Source of the DNA: JANNRA01 sp031401035
GTDB lineage: Bacteria > Desulfobacterota > Binatia > HRBIN30 > CADEER01
Reading direction: 5' to 3'
Length of the DNA: 25,877 bases
Assembly (NCBI GenBank): GCA_031401035.1
Contig: JANNRA010000097.1
Span: forward strand, 1-25,877
The notes under the pieces were generated by a model. It worked only from the letters and a program-made list of their open reading frames with translations. It did not search any database and was not told the DNA's origin. A program made the position numbers and the translations under genes. Position 1 is the first letter of the stretch. The number at the start of each line of letters is the position of its first letter. This document shows, piece by piece, positions 13,412 to 21,001 of the stretch.

Positions 13412-14264
13412 TCACGGCGGGCAGCTCGCCTCGCCCGACCAGGTGGCGCAGTTGATGCCGGCGCCGAGTGCATCGGCCGCCTTGTACATGTTGCAGAAAC
13501 GGCACTCGACCTGGTCGACGATGCACGCCGCCAGCGCGGCGCCGTTGGCGCTGCCGACGCAGGCGCCAGCCCCGAACTCGTCAACCATGTTGGCGTAGCA
13601 GAACTGCTGTGCCGTATCGGTGAGCTGCTGCGTGCCGTCGGCGACCTTGCCTTTCGTGTCGGCTTGGACCGACAGCCCGATGCCAGCATTGCTGATGCAC
13701 TGGGCGATCTCGCCGACATTGGCCGCGCCGGCTGGGAACGGATCCTTGCCGATCGCCAGCGCCGGATTCTTGCACTTGAGGAAGATCTTGCTCATGGCGC
13801 GGAAGAGCTTCTTGATGCGCCCGTTGACCTGCCGTTGACAGAGACACTCGGCCGGGTTGGTGTCGCACAGGTACAGGTTCGGATTGACCGGATTGCCATA
13901 CAGGTCGTGGACCAGATCCACCTCGGCCCGTGCCGCGGCGGACCCGGCAACCACGCCGCTGGTGTAGGCGAACGACGGCGCCGGCGTGCAGTTCTTCACG
14001 TCGTCGGCATTCAACTTGCCCTGTTTGCCGGAGACCTTGCCCTTCGCGTCGGCGGCGATACAGGCGTCCGCGTCGAGGATCTTTTCCGAGACGCGGTCCT
14101 TAGATGCAGCTCGAGTTGAGCGTGCCCTGCGCCGCGTGCACCTTCGAGGCGCTCTTGTTGATCTTATTGACGCACTTCTGCTCGGTGTTGCCGAGCTGTG
14201 CCGACGCGACGCCGGCGCTGAGGGCAAGGACGCCCAGACCCACGATCAATGTGACTGCCCGCAT
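13412..14264 (-). pseudogene. Secreted Cys-rich protein gene with a one-base frameshift
   Basis: The 5' part (14264 down to 14103) encodes a signal peptide (MRAVTLIVGLGVLALSAGVA) and QLGNTEQKCVNKINKSASKV..., ending at TAA (14102-14100) after SSCI. The next frame continues at once with KDRVSEKILDADACIAADAKG and runs to 13412. Skipping the single T at 14102 joins them into about 283 residues, with Cys-rich motifs (LYLCDTNPAECLCQ, KIFLKCKNPAL, VECRFCNMYKAADAL). The two parts make one protein of a secreted Cys-rich family that I recall from Binatota-like genomes. So this is a recent mutation or a sequencing error. GGGGGG six bases before the ATG at 14264 supports the start. Confidence 0.8.
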
Positions 14265-14380
14265 GTGACCCCCCTTATTGCTGTCGTTGAGTGAGCGAAC
14301 TGCCGCGAGCGCAGCATCGACCAGGCATTGTCCGAAGGGCATTTTTCGCGGCCGGCGCCCGGCGCCGCGACGCCGCCGGC

Positions 14381-15292
14381 TCAGCCGACGCTGGCGAGGA
14401 AGGGCAGCACCGCCGCGGCGAACTCCGCACCGCGGTCCTCCTGCAGAAAATGCCCGCCGCCGGCGATGGTCGTGTGCGGCTGACCCTGCGCGCCGGGAAT
14501 GCGTGCCTTCAGGGCCCGGTCGCCGCCGCGGTTCATCGGATCCTTGTCCGAGAAGGCGCAGAGAAAGGGGCGCTCGAAGCGCTCCAACGTGCGCCAGGCG
14601 GCGATCTGATCCGGCACCGCCGGGTTGTCGGGCGTCAGCGGAATGAGGCCCGGAAACGACTTCACGCCGGCTTTGAACGACTCGTCAGGGAACGGCGCAT
14701 CGTAGGCGGCGATTTCGGCCTCGCCGAGGCCGTCCGCGCATCCCCAGGAGATCAGTTGTCCGACCGGGAACACGGTCATCGCCCGCGCCATCTCCGGCCA
14801 CCTCTTCAGCTGCTCGCTGACCGGCCCGTCCCCGGTCGGCATGCCGGTATTGGCGGCGACGACGCTGCGGAAGCGCTCCGGGTGTGCCGCCACCAGGCGC
14901 AACCCGATGATGCCACCCCAGTCTTGGCAGACGAGATCGACCTGCGACAGCGCCAGCGCGTCAAACAGCGCCGTCCGCATCCACTCGACATGGCGGGCGA
15001 CGCTGTAGTCCTCCTCGCGCGCCGGCTTGTCGGAGCGGCCGAGACCGACCAGGTCGGGGGCGATACAGCGATAGCCGGCCGCGGTGAACAGCGGAATCAT
15101 CTTGCGGTACAGAAACGACCACGACGGGTTCCCATGCATCAGCAGCAGGATGCGCGCATCGGCCGGACCGGCGTCGATGTAGTGCACGCGCAGACGGGTT
15201 CCATCTCCGCTCGGCACCTCGACGTAGCGCGGCGCCCACGGATAGTCCGGCAGTGCGGCAAAGCACGCGTCCGGAGTGCGCAGGACCTGCAT
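14381..15292 (-). CDS. Haloalkane dehalogenase (alpha/beta hydrolase, DhlA-like)
   Basis: This 303-aa alpha/beta hydrolase matches the haloalkane dehalogenase I family along its length. Motifs are LLMHGNPSWSFLYRKMIP (50-67, oxyanion region with HGNPSW), IAPDLVGLGRSDKP (77-90), the nucleophile D124 followed by W125 in CQDWGG, FPDESFKAGVKSFP in the cap, a likely acid D251 in FSDKDPM, and base H281 in GGGHFLQED. In DhlA the nucleophile is likewise Asp124 followed by Trp125, which stabilises the halide. These enzymes hydrolyse carbon-halogen bonds to an alcohol, halide and proton; fluoroacetate dehalogenases and epoxide hydrolases are related alternatives. The gene is 3 bp downstream of the LLM oxidoreductase, forming an operon. 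Substrate cannot be read from sequence. Confidence 0.85.
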   Translation of the reverse strand: MQVLRTPDACFAALPDYPWAPRYVEVPSGDGTRLRVHYIDAGPADARILLLMHGNPSWSFLYRKMIPLFTAAGYRCIAPDLVGLGRSDKPAREEDYSVARHVEWMRTALFDALALSQVDLVCQDWGGIIGLRLVAAHPERFRSVVAANTGMPTGDGPVSEQLKRWPEMARAMTVFPVGQLISWGCADGLGEAEIAAYDAPFPDESFKAGVKSFPGLIPLTPDNPAVPDQIAAWRTLERFERPFLCAFSDKDPMNRGGDRALKARIPGAQGQPHTTIAGGGHFLQEDRGAEFAAAVLPFLASVG

Positions 15293-15295
15293 CGC

Positions 15296-16168
15296 TTAAG
15301 CCACCTTGCTGATCACGTCGTCCGCGTAGCGCGCCAAGGTGTCGGCGGAGTCGTTCCAGAAGAGGAACGAGGGCAGGATGACGCGGTCGGTGCCGATGTC
15401 GGCCAACGCGCGCACCTCGTCCAGCGCGCCCGCTCCGACCGCGCCGTTGCCACCGGTGGTCATCTCGATCGCCGCCGCGTCGCGCCCATGCGCGCGCGCC
15501 GTGGCCCGCACCAGCTCGAACAACCGTCCCAGTTCTGCGTGGCTGCCCTTGGCCGGAAAGAACCCGTCGCCGAGCCGGCCGGCCCGGCGCGCCGCCGCGT
15601 CGGTGTGCCCGCCGACGTGGATCGGCACGCTGCCCTGGACCGGGCGCGGGCGCAGAATGCAGTCGCGAAAGCGTACGAACTCGCTCTCGTGCGAGGCCTT
15701 CTCGCCGCTCCAGAGCGCCCGCATCGCCGCCACCGCGTCGTCGCTGCGCGCGCCGCGGGCCGCGAACGGCACGCCGAGCGCCGCGAACTCTTCCTTCAAC
15801 CAGCCGATGCCGATGCCGAGTAGTAGGCGTCCGCCCGACAGGGCGTCGAGGGTCGCCACTTCCTTGGCGAGCACCACCGGATTGCGCTGCGGCAGGATCA
15901 GGATGCCGGTCGCCAGCTTGAGCGTCGACGTCGCCGCCCCCACCCAGGCCAGCCAGATGAGCGGGTCGGGAATCGGCGACTCCTCGGGGCCCGGCATCTT
16001 CCCCGACGCATCGTACGGGTACACCGACGCGTAGCCGGACGGCACCACCACGTGCTCGACCGTCCAGATGGATTCGAAGCCGGCCCGCTCCGCCGCCTGC
16101 GCGAAGGCGACGGCGGCGGCGGGCTTGACGAGCGGACCAACGTTCGCAAATGCGATGCCGAATTTCAT
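15296..16168 (-). CDS. LLM-class (luciferase-like) F420/flavin-dependent oxidoreductase
   Basis: This 290-aa protein is of the luciferase-like family, probably the F420-dependent subgroup (TIGR03619-like). It starts MKFGIAFANVGPL, then FAQAAERAGFESIWTVEHVVVPSGY (22-46), the conserved region ATGILILPQRNPVVLAKEVATLDALSGGRL, and GIGIGWLKEEFAALGVPF. These are the (beta/alpha)8 barrel motifs that hold cofactor. The family oxidises or reduces hydride-linked carbon groups, or carries out monooxygenation. The start at 16168 is chosen because the MKFG motif begins there; the ORF extends 12 codons further. A TATAAT box (16206-16211, minus) lies about 40 bp upstream. It is the first gene of an operon with the dehalogenase. 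Confidence 0.85.
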   Translation of the reverse strand: MKFGIAFANVGPLVKPAAAVAFAQAAERAGFESIWTVEHVVVPSGYASVYPYDASGKMPGPEESPIPDPLIWLAWVGAATSTLKLATGILILPQRNPVVLAKEVATLDALSGGRLLLGIGIGWLKEEFAALGVPFAARGARSDDAVAAMRALWSGEKASHESEFVRFRDCILRPRPVQGSVPIHVGGHTDAAARRAGRLGDGFFPAKGSHAELGRLFELVRATARAHGRDAAAIEMTTGGNGAVGAGALDEVRALADIGTDRVILPSFLFWNDSADTLARYADDVISKVA

Positions 16169-16205
16169 GCCCCTGCCCTTACTGGAGTGGATCTGGGGAG
16201 GCAAG

Positions 16206-16220
16206 ATTATATTGTCATAG
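16206..16220. promoter_or_regulatory. -10 box for the LLM operon and TATxGTCATAG element
   Basis: On the minus strand TATAAT (16211-16206) is a perfect -10 box 38 bp before the LLM start. It overlaps TATTGTCATAG (16210-16220 on plus), which recurs with one change (TATAGTCATAG, 17696-17706) upstream of DUF2855. The two could be operators for the TetR-type regulator encoded between them. No clear -35 was seen. Confidence 0.4.
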
Positions 16221-16298
16221 GTACTGCCGCTTGATACGAGCCGCGGCGTGACACTGGGGCGTGAACTTGCGGCGTGATGGACGTATCAAGGGGCGACG

Positions 16299-16919
16299 AT
16301 GACGGGACTGGGCATCTGGATCACCGCGCTGCTCCTCTACGGCGCCTTCCGCCTCTGGTACGACGGCCACCGCCGGCCGCTGACGGCGGCCGAGATCGAC
16401 GCCTTCATGGTGCGGGCGGCGCAGTCGGCGCCCGGCCAGCACAGCGATCCGGCCATTGTGCGCGCCTTCCTCGAGGCCGACGACGGACGCGAGTTCCTGA
16501 TGCTCAACCTGGTGCACCTGCACCCCGCGCCGGTGCCGAATCCCTACGGCGGCGAGTTGGAAGCGGCGCCGGCCCTGATGCAGCGCTACACCAAAGCGTT
16601 CTTCCCCGCCCTGCTGCGTCGCGCCGGCCACCCGGCGCTCATCGCCATGCCGGCCGGCGGGTATCTCGATTCCTGGCAGGCGCCACCGAACCCCGGCTGG
16701 ACGGTGGTCGGCCTCATGCGCTACCGCAGCCGCCGCGACATGATCACCCTCGCCACCGACTCGCGCTTCGAGCACGCGCACGCGTTCAAGGTCGCGGCGA
16801 CGGCGCTCACCTTCTCCTTCCCCACGCGGCCGCGCGTGCTGCTGTACGCCAGCCCGCGCGTCTGGATCGGCCTGGTCCTGGCCCTCGCCGCGGCGCTGCT
16901 GCAGCTGGCTCTGTCCTGA
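16299..16919 (+). CDS. DUF1330-like protein with two membrane segments
   Basis: This 206-aa protein has an N-terminal hydrophobic helix (GIWITALLLYGAFRLWY, about 4-20) and a C-terminal one (VWIGLVLALAAALLQLAL, about 188-205), so it is probably anchored at both ends. Between them EFLMLNLVHL and WTVVGLMRYRSRRDMITLATDSRFEHAHAFKVAA resemble the dimeric alpha-beta barrel halves of DUF1330/YciI-like proteins, with the typical 'W..v.lmrYrSr.d' phrase. GYLDSWQAPPNPGW sits in the middle. No catalytic residue is proven. AAGGGGCG precedes the ATG. It is divergent from the LLM operon and may share its promoter region. Confidence 0.6.
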   Translation: MTGLGIWITALLLYGAFRLWYDGHRRPLTAAEIDAFMVRAAQSAPGQHSDPAIVRAFLEADDGREFLMLNLVHLHPAPVPNPYGGELEAAPALMQRYTKAFFPALLRRAGHPALIAMPAGGYLDSWQAPPNPGWTVVGLMRYRSRRDMITLATDSRFEHAHAFKVAATALTFSFPTRPRVLLYASPRVWIGLVLALAAALLQLALS

Positions 16920-16938
16920 CGGCGCGGTCGGCCGACCG

Positions 16939-17550
16939 TCAGCCGCCGCGCGTGACCGGACGCGCACTCAGCAGTGCCAGAGTCGTGCGCCGCACGACCG
17001 CCATCGCCGCCTTGACGCTGAGCTGACGGTCGACGCGCAGGCGATCCCACGACTCGAAGCAGGTCGCGACACCGAGTCCCTCCAGCACCTCGCCCTCCGT
17101 CACCTCGGGGAAACGCCGCCGCAGATCGTCCTGTAAGCTGCGCTGCAGGAACGCGTGGCGCTCGCGCAGGAAGCGCGAGCGCCAGCGCAGGGTATTGGCC
17201 GAGCGCTTGTACGGCGCCACGCGCTCGTAGAAGGCGGCGCGGTGACGGACCAGCCGGTCGACGCGCTCCTCGAACGTGCCGCCGCTCGGCGGCGCGACGA
17301 GCAGCGGCCGCAATTCCCCTTCCAGGCGCGCATCCATCGCCTGGTACAGGCTCTCCATCTCGGAGAAATGGCGGAAGACGCTGCGGATGCCGACGCCGGC
17401 GCGCGTCGCCACCTGCTGCGCCGTCGGCTGCAACTCGCCGCCACCGATGAGATCCCAGAGCGCGGCAATGATCGCCTGACGGCTGCGCGCGCCGCGGCGC
17501 ACGCGGCCGTCGAGGGCGGCGGCAGAATCGGCAGTCGGCATCGTCTTCAC
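16939..17550 (-). CDS. TetR/AcrR-family transcriptional regulator
   Basis: This 203-aa protein has the N-terminal TetR helix-turn-helix: RSRQAIIAALWDLIGGG (24-40) and PTAQQVATRAGVGIRSVFRHFSEMESLYQAM (about 42-72), with the family signature 'vGirSvFRHF'. The C-terminal ligand domain (about 80-195) is helical and Arg-rich. It is divergent from DUF2855, so it probably represses its own promoter and that gene, and perhaps the LLM/dehalogenase operon through the shared TATxGTCATAG element. Start codons are GTG at 17550 or ATG at 17541; no strong ribosome binding site decides. The ligand is unknown. Confidence 0.87.
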   Translation of the reverse strand: MKTMPTADSAAALDGRVRRGARSRQAIIAALWDLIGGGELQPTAQQVATRAGVGIRSVFRHFSEMESLYQAMDARLEGELRPLLVAPPSGGTFEERVDRLVRHRAAFYERVAPYKRSANTLRWRSRFLRERHAFLQRSLQDDLRRRFPEVTEGEVLEGLGVATCFESWDRLRVDRQLSVKAAMAVVRRTTLALLSARPVTRGG

Positions 17551-17665
17551 CAGCGGCGATCCTGGCAGAGGCCCGTCACTCGATCCAGCCGCGGTCCACC
17601 ATCGCCGCCAGCCGTAGGCCGACGCCGCGCCCCCACCACACGACTCGCCGCATCGCCGCCCCCCT

Positions 17666-17706
17666 GCCCCGCGGGGCTTGACGATCAGGAGGATGTATAG
17701 TCATAG
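17666..17706 (+). promoter_or_regulatory. Palindrome and promoter-like elements before DUF2855
   Basis: A perfect 12-bp palindrome GCCCCGCGGGGC (17666-17677) is followed at once by TTGACG (17678-17683), a good -35, and then TATAGTCATAG (17696-17706). TTGACG with a 17-bp spacer would use TCATAG as -10. The palindrome is a candidate operator for the divergent TetR gene. Promoter activity is inferred. Confidence 0.4.
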
Positions 17707-17751
17707 CCTGTGCCAGATCACGATGCGGCCCGCGCGCCGCCGGGGGACCCC

Positions 17752-18888
17752 ATGCAGGCAGACGATACGGGCGGCGAGGCAATCGACTTCCTGGTGCGCC
17801 GCGACGACTGGCAGCAGTGCGAGGTGCGGCGGGCGCCGCTGCCGGCGACATTGGCGCCAGGGCAGGTGCTGCTGCGCGTCGACCGCTTTGCCTTCACCAC
17901 CAACAACATCACCTATGCCGTCATCGGCGACATGCTGGGCTATTGGCGCTTCTTCCCGGCCGAGTCTCCCTGGGGCCGCCTGCCGGTGATGGGATTCGCC
18001 GACGTACAGCGCTCCGCTCATTCCGAGGTGCTGGTCGGCGAACGCGTCTTCGGCTTCTTTCCCATGGCGACCCACCTGGTCATCGACGCCGGCGAGGTCA
18101 CCCCGCCACAGTTCACCGACGCCGCGCCGCACCGCCAGGACACCGCTCTCCCCTATCGCCAGTACCTGCGCGCGGCGCGCGATCCGCAGTACGACGCCGG
18201 CCGCGAGGACCAACTCATGCTGTTGCGCGGGCTGTTCGTCACCGCCTTCCTGGTCGACGACTACCTCGCCGACCAGGCGGATTTCGGCGCCACGACCTTT
18301 CTGATCTCCAGCGCCTCGAGCAAGACGGCCATCGCCCTGGCTTTCCTGCTCTCCGGACGCGGCGCCGGACGCGTCGTCGGCCTCACCTCGCCGGGCAATG
18401 TCGAGTTCGTTCGGCGGCTCGGCTTCTACACAGCGGTCCTGGCCTACGATCAGGTCGCCGACCTCCAGGTCCCGGACTTGGCACGCGAGACGCCGGTCGC
18501 CTTCATCGACCACGCCGGCGACGGCGCCTTGGTCGAGGCGCTGCACCGGCACTTCGGCGATCAGATGAAGTACAGCGGCATCGTCGGCGCGACGCACCGC
18601 GATCAGCGCCGCCGCGCCCGGGCACTCCCGGGCGCCGAGCCGGCGTTTTTCTTCGCGCCCAGCCAGATGGAGGAGCGCGTCGCGGAGTGGGGCGCGGACG
18701 GGTTGCATGCGCGACTTGGCGGCGCCTGGCAGCGCTTCGCGGCGGCCAGCGACGCCTGGCTCGAGGTGGTGCGCGGCCATGGACCGGCCGCCGTCGAGGC
18801 GACCTATCGCGAAGTCCTCGAGGGCCGCGCCCGGCCGCACCAGGGACACATCCTGTCGCTGTGGCCCAGGGCGGCCGCCGCGGCCTGA
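17752..18888 (+). CDS. DUF2855 family protein (medium-chain-reductase-like)
   Basis: This 378-aa protein matches DUF2855 over its length, a family remotely related to medium-chain dehydrogenase/reductases but without a proven reaction. Recognisable blocks are LLRVDRFAFTTNNITYAVIGDMLGYWRFFP near the N-terminus (typical 'NN.tYa..Gd...YW.FFP'), VMGFADVQRS, ERVFGFFPMATHLVI, and a Rossmann-like core with ISSASSKTAIALAFLL and VGLTSPGNVEFVRRLGFY. The ATG at 17752 has GGGGGA upstream; an in-frame GTG at 17710 is an alternative start. It is divergent from the TetR gene and followed 14 bp later by a membrane protein. Confidence 0.82.
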   Translation: MQADDTGGEAIDFLVRRDDWQQCEVRRAPLPATLAPGQVLLRVDRFAFTTNNITYAVIGDMLGYWRFFPAESPWGRLPVMGFADVQRSAHSEVLVGERVFGFFPMATHLVIDAGEVTPPQFTDAAPHRQDTALPYRQYLRAARDPQYDAGREDQLMLLRGLFVTAFLVDDYLADQADFGATTFLISSASSKTAIALAFLLSGRGAGRVVGLTSPGNVEFVRRLGFYTAVLAYDQVADLQVPDLARETPVAFIDHAGDGALVEALHRHFGDQMKYSGIVGATHRDQRRRARALPGAEPAFFFAPSQMEERVAEWGADGLHARLGGAWQRFAAASDAWLEVVRGHGPAAVEATYREVLEGRARPHQGHILSLWPRAAAAA

Positions 18889-18902
18889 CGAGGCAGCCGC
18901 CG

Positions 18903-19361
18903 ATGCCGCTTCTGCCGCCGAGCACCAACCGCGACTACACCGGCAGCCCGCCGGCCGCCGGCTTTCTCGCCCTCGTCGGCCTGCTGACCGTCGTACCGGG
19001 GTGCATCCACACCTTCCTCGCCGACGGCGGCGCCGGGGTCATCGCAGGCCTCGACCTGAGCCGGAACGGCGCCCTCGTCGTCGCCCTCTTCGCCTGGGCC
19101 GGCGCGACGCAGATCGCCTTCGGCCTGGCGCTGCTCCTCGTCGCGCTGCGCTACCGGCCGCTGGTCCCGGCGATGCTGGCGCTGGTGCTGCTCGAGCGCA
19201 CCCTGCACGCGCTCAACGGCTGGGTCCTGAAGGGCGGCAGTGGACATCACCCGCCGGAGCACTACGCCGTGCTCGTCGCCCTGCCCCTGGTCGCCTGCGC
19301 CCTGGCCCTGTCGCTCCGCGGCCAGCGGCGCGCCGGCGGGCGCGCCACCCTGCGCTGGTAA
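18903..19361 (+). CDS. Four-helix integral membrane protein of unknown function
   Basis: This 152-aa protein begins 14 bp after the DUF2855 stop. It has four hydrophobic stretches: AAGFLALVGLLTVVPGCIHTF (about 18-38), GALVVALFAWAGATQIAFGLALLLVAL (about 55-80), PLVPAMLALVLLERTLHAL (about 85-103) and YAVLVALPLVACALALSL (about 120-137). Short charged loops separate them, with a His-rich turn (GGSGHHPPEHYA). The fold resembles small DoxX- or DUF4345-like membrane proteins but I cannot assign a family surely. The ATG at 18903 begins the frame; a much longer upstream ORF is a shadow of DUF2855. It probably forms an operon with DUF2855. Confidence 0.68.
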   Translation: MPLLPPSTNRDYTGSPPAAGFLALVGLLTVVPGCIHTFLADGGAGVIAGLDLSRNGALVVALFAWAGATQIAFGLALLLVALRYRPLVPAMLALVLLERTLHALNGWVLKGGSGHHPPEHYAVLVALPLVACALALSLRGQRRAGGRATLRW

Positions 19362-19476
19362 CTGGCGAGCTGCACAGCGCGCCCGGACTGCGCCGATCAC
19401 CGCGCTTCCGATTGACACAGACCATCCTGGGACAGGAGGATCGCAGAGCCTGAACAATCGGCACAGGAGGCCCGTC

Positions 19477-19941
19477 ATGATCCGATCTACGCCCTCGGCC
19501 CGTATGGTGTTCCACGTCGCCGCTTTCCTCGCCCTCATGGCGACCAGCGCCCGGGCGACGTCGAACCTCAATTTGTCGAAGAGCAACATCAACCGGCTGC
19601 AGCGCGGCGGCACGCTGGTGACCGCCACCACCGACGTGCGCGGCGAGACACCATCGGTGGTGTACACCACGCCGGCCAACGCCGACTTTGTCGTGACGCA
19701 GATCTGTGCCGGGCCGATCAACGGCGGCGTCTTTCTCGGCAGCGGCTGGCCCGTTCCGCCGAGCCCGGTGCGCCTGGCCTTCGTCGGCGGCGGGCAGTGT
19801 CAGACCTTCACCCCGGGCATGCCCCTGCCGCCGAATCAGACGGTGACCTGCGCCGCCTCCTTCGACTTCGAGGCGACGACCTTCTGCACCATCACCGGTA
19901 TTCTGTCGCCGCCACTCCCCACCGCGACGCCGCGGCCGTAA
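19477..19941 (+). CDS. Small secreted protein
   Basis: This 154-aa protein has a signal peptide (VFHVAAFLALMATSARA, cleavage probably near residue 28) and a strong ribosome binding site (AGGAGG, 6 nt before the ATG). The mature part is Thr/Ser/Pro-rich and likely all-beta, with three or four Cys in its second half (QICAGP, GGQCQTF, VTCAAS, FCTITG). The C-terminus ends in a Pro/Thr linker (PPLPTATPRP) that may be a wall or cell-surface spacer. No family is recognised. It is the last host gene before the tRNA-Ala fragment that marks the second island. Confidence 0.75.
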   Translation: MIRSTPSARMVFHVAAFLALMATSARATSNLNLSKSNINRLQRGGTLVTATTDVRGETPSVVYTTPANADFVVTQICAGPINGGVFLGSGWPVPPSPVRLAFVGGGQCQTFTPGMPLPPNQTVTCAASFDFEATTFCTITGILSPPLPTATPRP

Positions 19942-20023
19942 ACTGACGACGCTCCCACAGCGGTCGAAGCACGCGTGCTGGCGTCCCTCAGATACGGGCC
20001 GCCCACACGCGCGTTCACTTGAG

Positions 20024-20065
20024 TGGAGCCGATGGGGATCGAACCCACGACCTCTAGAGTGCGAT
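20024..20065 (-). other. tRNA-Ala(CGC) 3' fragment, probable att scar of second island
   Basis: Read on the minus strand, U33, anticodon CGC (20063-20061), variable loop AGGTC, T-arm GTGGG-TTCGATC-CCCAT and acceptor strand CGGCTCC with discriminator A (20024) match the 3' part of a tRNA-Ala. The bases where the 5' anticodon stem should be (AGGAA) do not pair with TCTAG, and no D-arm or 5' acceptor lies upstream. So identity begins in the anticodon loop, a common crossover site of tyrosine integrases. Confidence 0.85.
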
Positions 20066-20477
20066 TTCCTCCAGAGTGGGACGAAGATCCAGACGGCGCC
20101 TAGTTTCCGTCGCGGAGCGGTGTGCAGATCGCTGCGAATCGCGGCGCCGAGTGGACCCCGGCTGGACCAGCCTCCGCCTACACGCGCGCGACCCCACGCG
20201 CGGCTCTTTCACCCCCCTCCCCCGATGGTGCACGGTCACCACGGAACGTGCGTCCCTTACCTGGAACCACTCCCCGCCATCCGCCGAGTGCCCTGACGGG
20301 ACGAGCACTCGACTCCTTCCGAAATCCACAGCATGGCCGCGGCTCTGCGGTCGAGAGAGTATCGTTCCTCCGACATCGTCCCTTGGCGTCCTTCGCGTTG
20401 CGCCCCTCGACGCGGAATGGGTATGACCAAGTGGGCACAAGGGACCGGGCACCATGAACGCCTTAGGAGTGCCGACG
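20066..20477. other. No confident gene; island edge and likely symE leader
   Basis: Overlapping ORFs on both strands exist but none has good start signals or a plausible product. The stretch starts inside the att scar. SymE relatives are controlled by an antisense RNA over the 5' end of the toxin mRNA, so a minus-strand RNA gene near 20450-20520 is possible, but nothing in the sequence proves it. Confidence 0.35.
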
Positions 20478-20774
20478 ATGGCAGCAGAAAATCAGCCCAG
20501 CCAGACGCCCTCGACCACGGTGCGGCCGCAACTCCTCACAACCCTGACCGTCGGGCGCCGAACCTACCGCAAGGTCTCTCGCAAGGATCGGCGCCGCCGG
20601 CTCGAGTACAGCCACCCGGAGCTGCGGCTCTCCAATCGCTGGCTGACGGCCGCCGGCGTGAGGCCTGGCGACCGGGTCCACGTCTTCAGTCCGAGGCCTG
20701 GTTACCTCGTGATCAGCCCAGCGCCGCCACGGAGCGCGGACCAGCATCCCAACGAGCGCTCACAGCCGCTGTAG
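20478..20774 (+). CDS. SymE-like toxin-family protein
   Basis: This 98-aa protein matches the SymE core at PELRLSNRWLTAAGVRPGDRVHVFSPRPGYLVISP (47-81). It has the family pattern 'P.lrL.G.WL..AGF..G..V.V....G.LvI', a SpoVT/AbrB-like swapped-hairpin fold. The preceding TLTVGRRTYRKVSRKDRRRR is the basic N-terminal part. In E. coli SymE is an SOS-induced toxin that compacts the nucleoid and is held down by antisense RNA SymR. Here the G of 'L.G.WL' is N, so function may differ. The ATG at 20478 is preferred to 20454 because AGGAG lies 8 nt upstream. It is the first gene of the island. Confidence 0.72.
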   Translation: MAAENQPSQTPSTTVRPQLLTTLTVGRRTYRKVSRKDRRRRLEYSHPELRLSNRWLTAAGVRPGDRVHVFSPRPGYLVISPAPPRSADQHPNERSQPL

Positions 20775-21001
20775 TCTGCCCCGTTTCCGGCTCCGACGAG
20801 GCCAGCCTCGACCTGAGTGCCGGCGCGCGGCAGCGGAGCGCCAGACCGTTGCCGTTGAGGCTCCCCACGCCCACCGTCAGCCTGCCCCGCAGACCTCCTC
20901 GCCGTTAGACGACCACCCGCGCGAGGAGGATCACTCGGCCTTCTGCAAGGGAGGATCGCTGGCGCGCTGACCGCGCGTCGTCGTATTGGAAGCCGTACAT
21001 C

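Noticed and set aside
14099..14108. Programmed +1 frameshift as in release factor 2
   Set aside because: Release factor 2 slips on CTT TGA with an upstream Shine-Dalgarno-like site. Here the site is ATC TAA G, where re-pairing after a slip would be poor, and no such upstream site is evident.
17817..18902. Long plus-strand ORF upstream of the membrane protein
   Set aside because: It is a shadow of DUF2855 in another frame, Arg/Gly/Pro-rich and without a start signal; the true start is 18903.
20024..20100. A complete tRNA gene
   Set aside because: The 5' anticodon stem, D-arm and 5' acceptor strand are absent in the following sequence, so it is only a 3' fragment.
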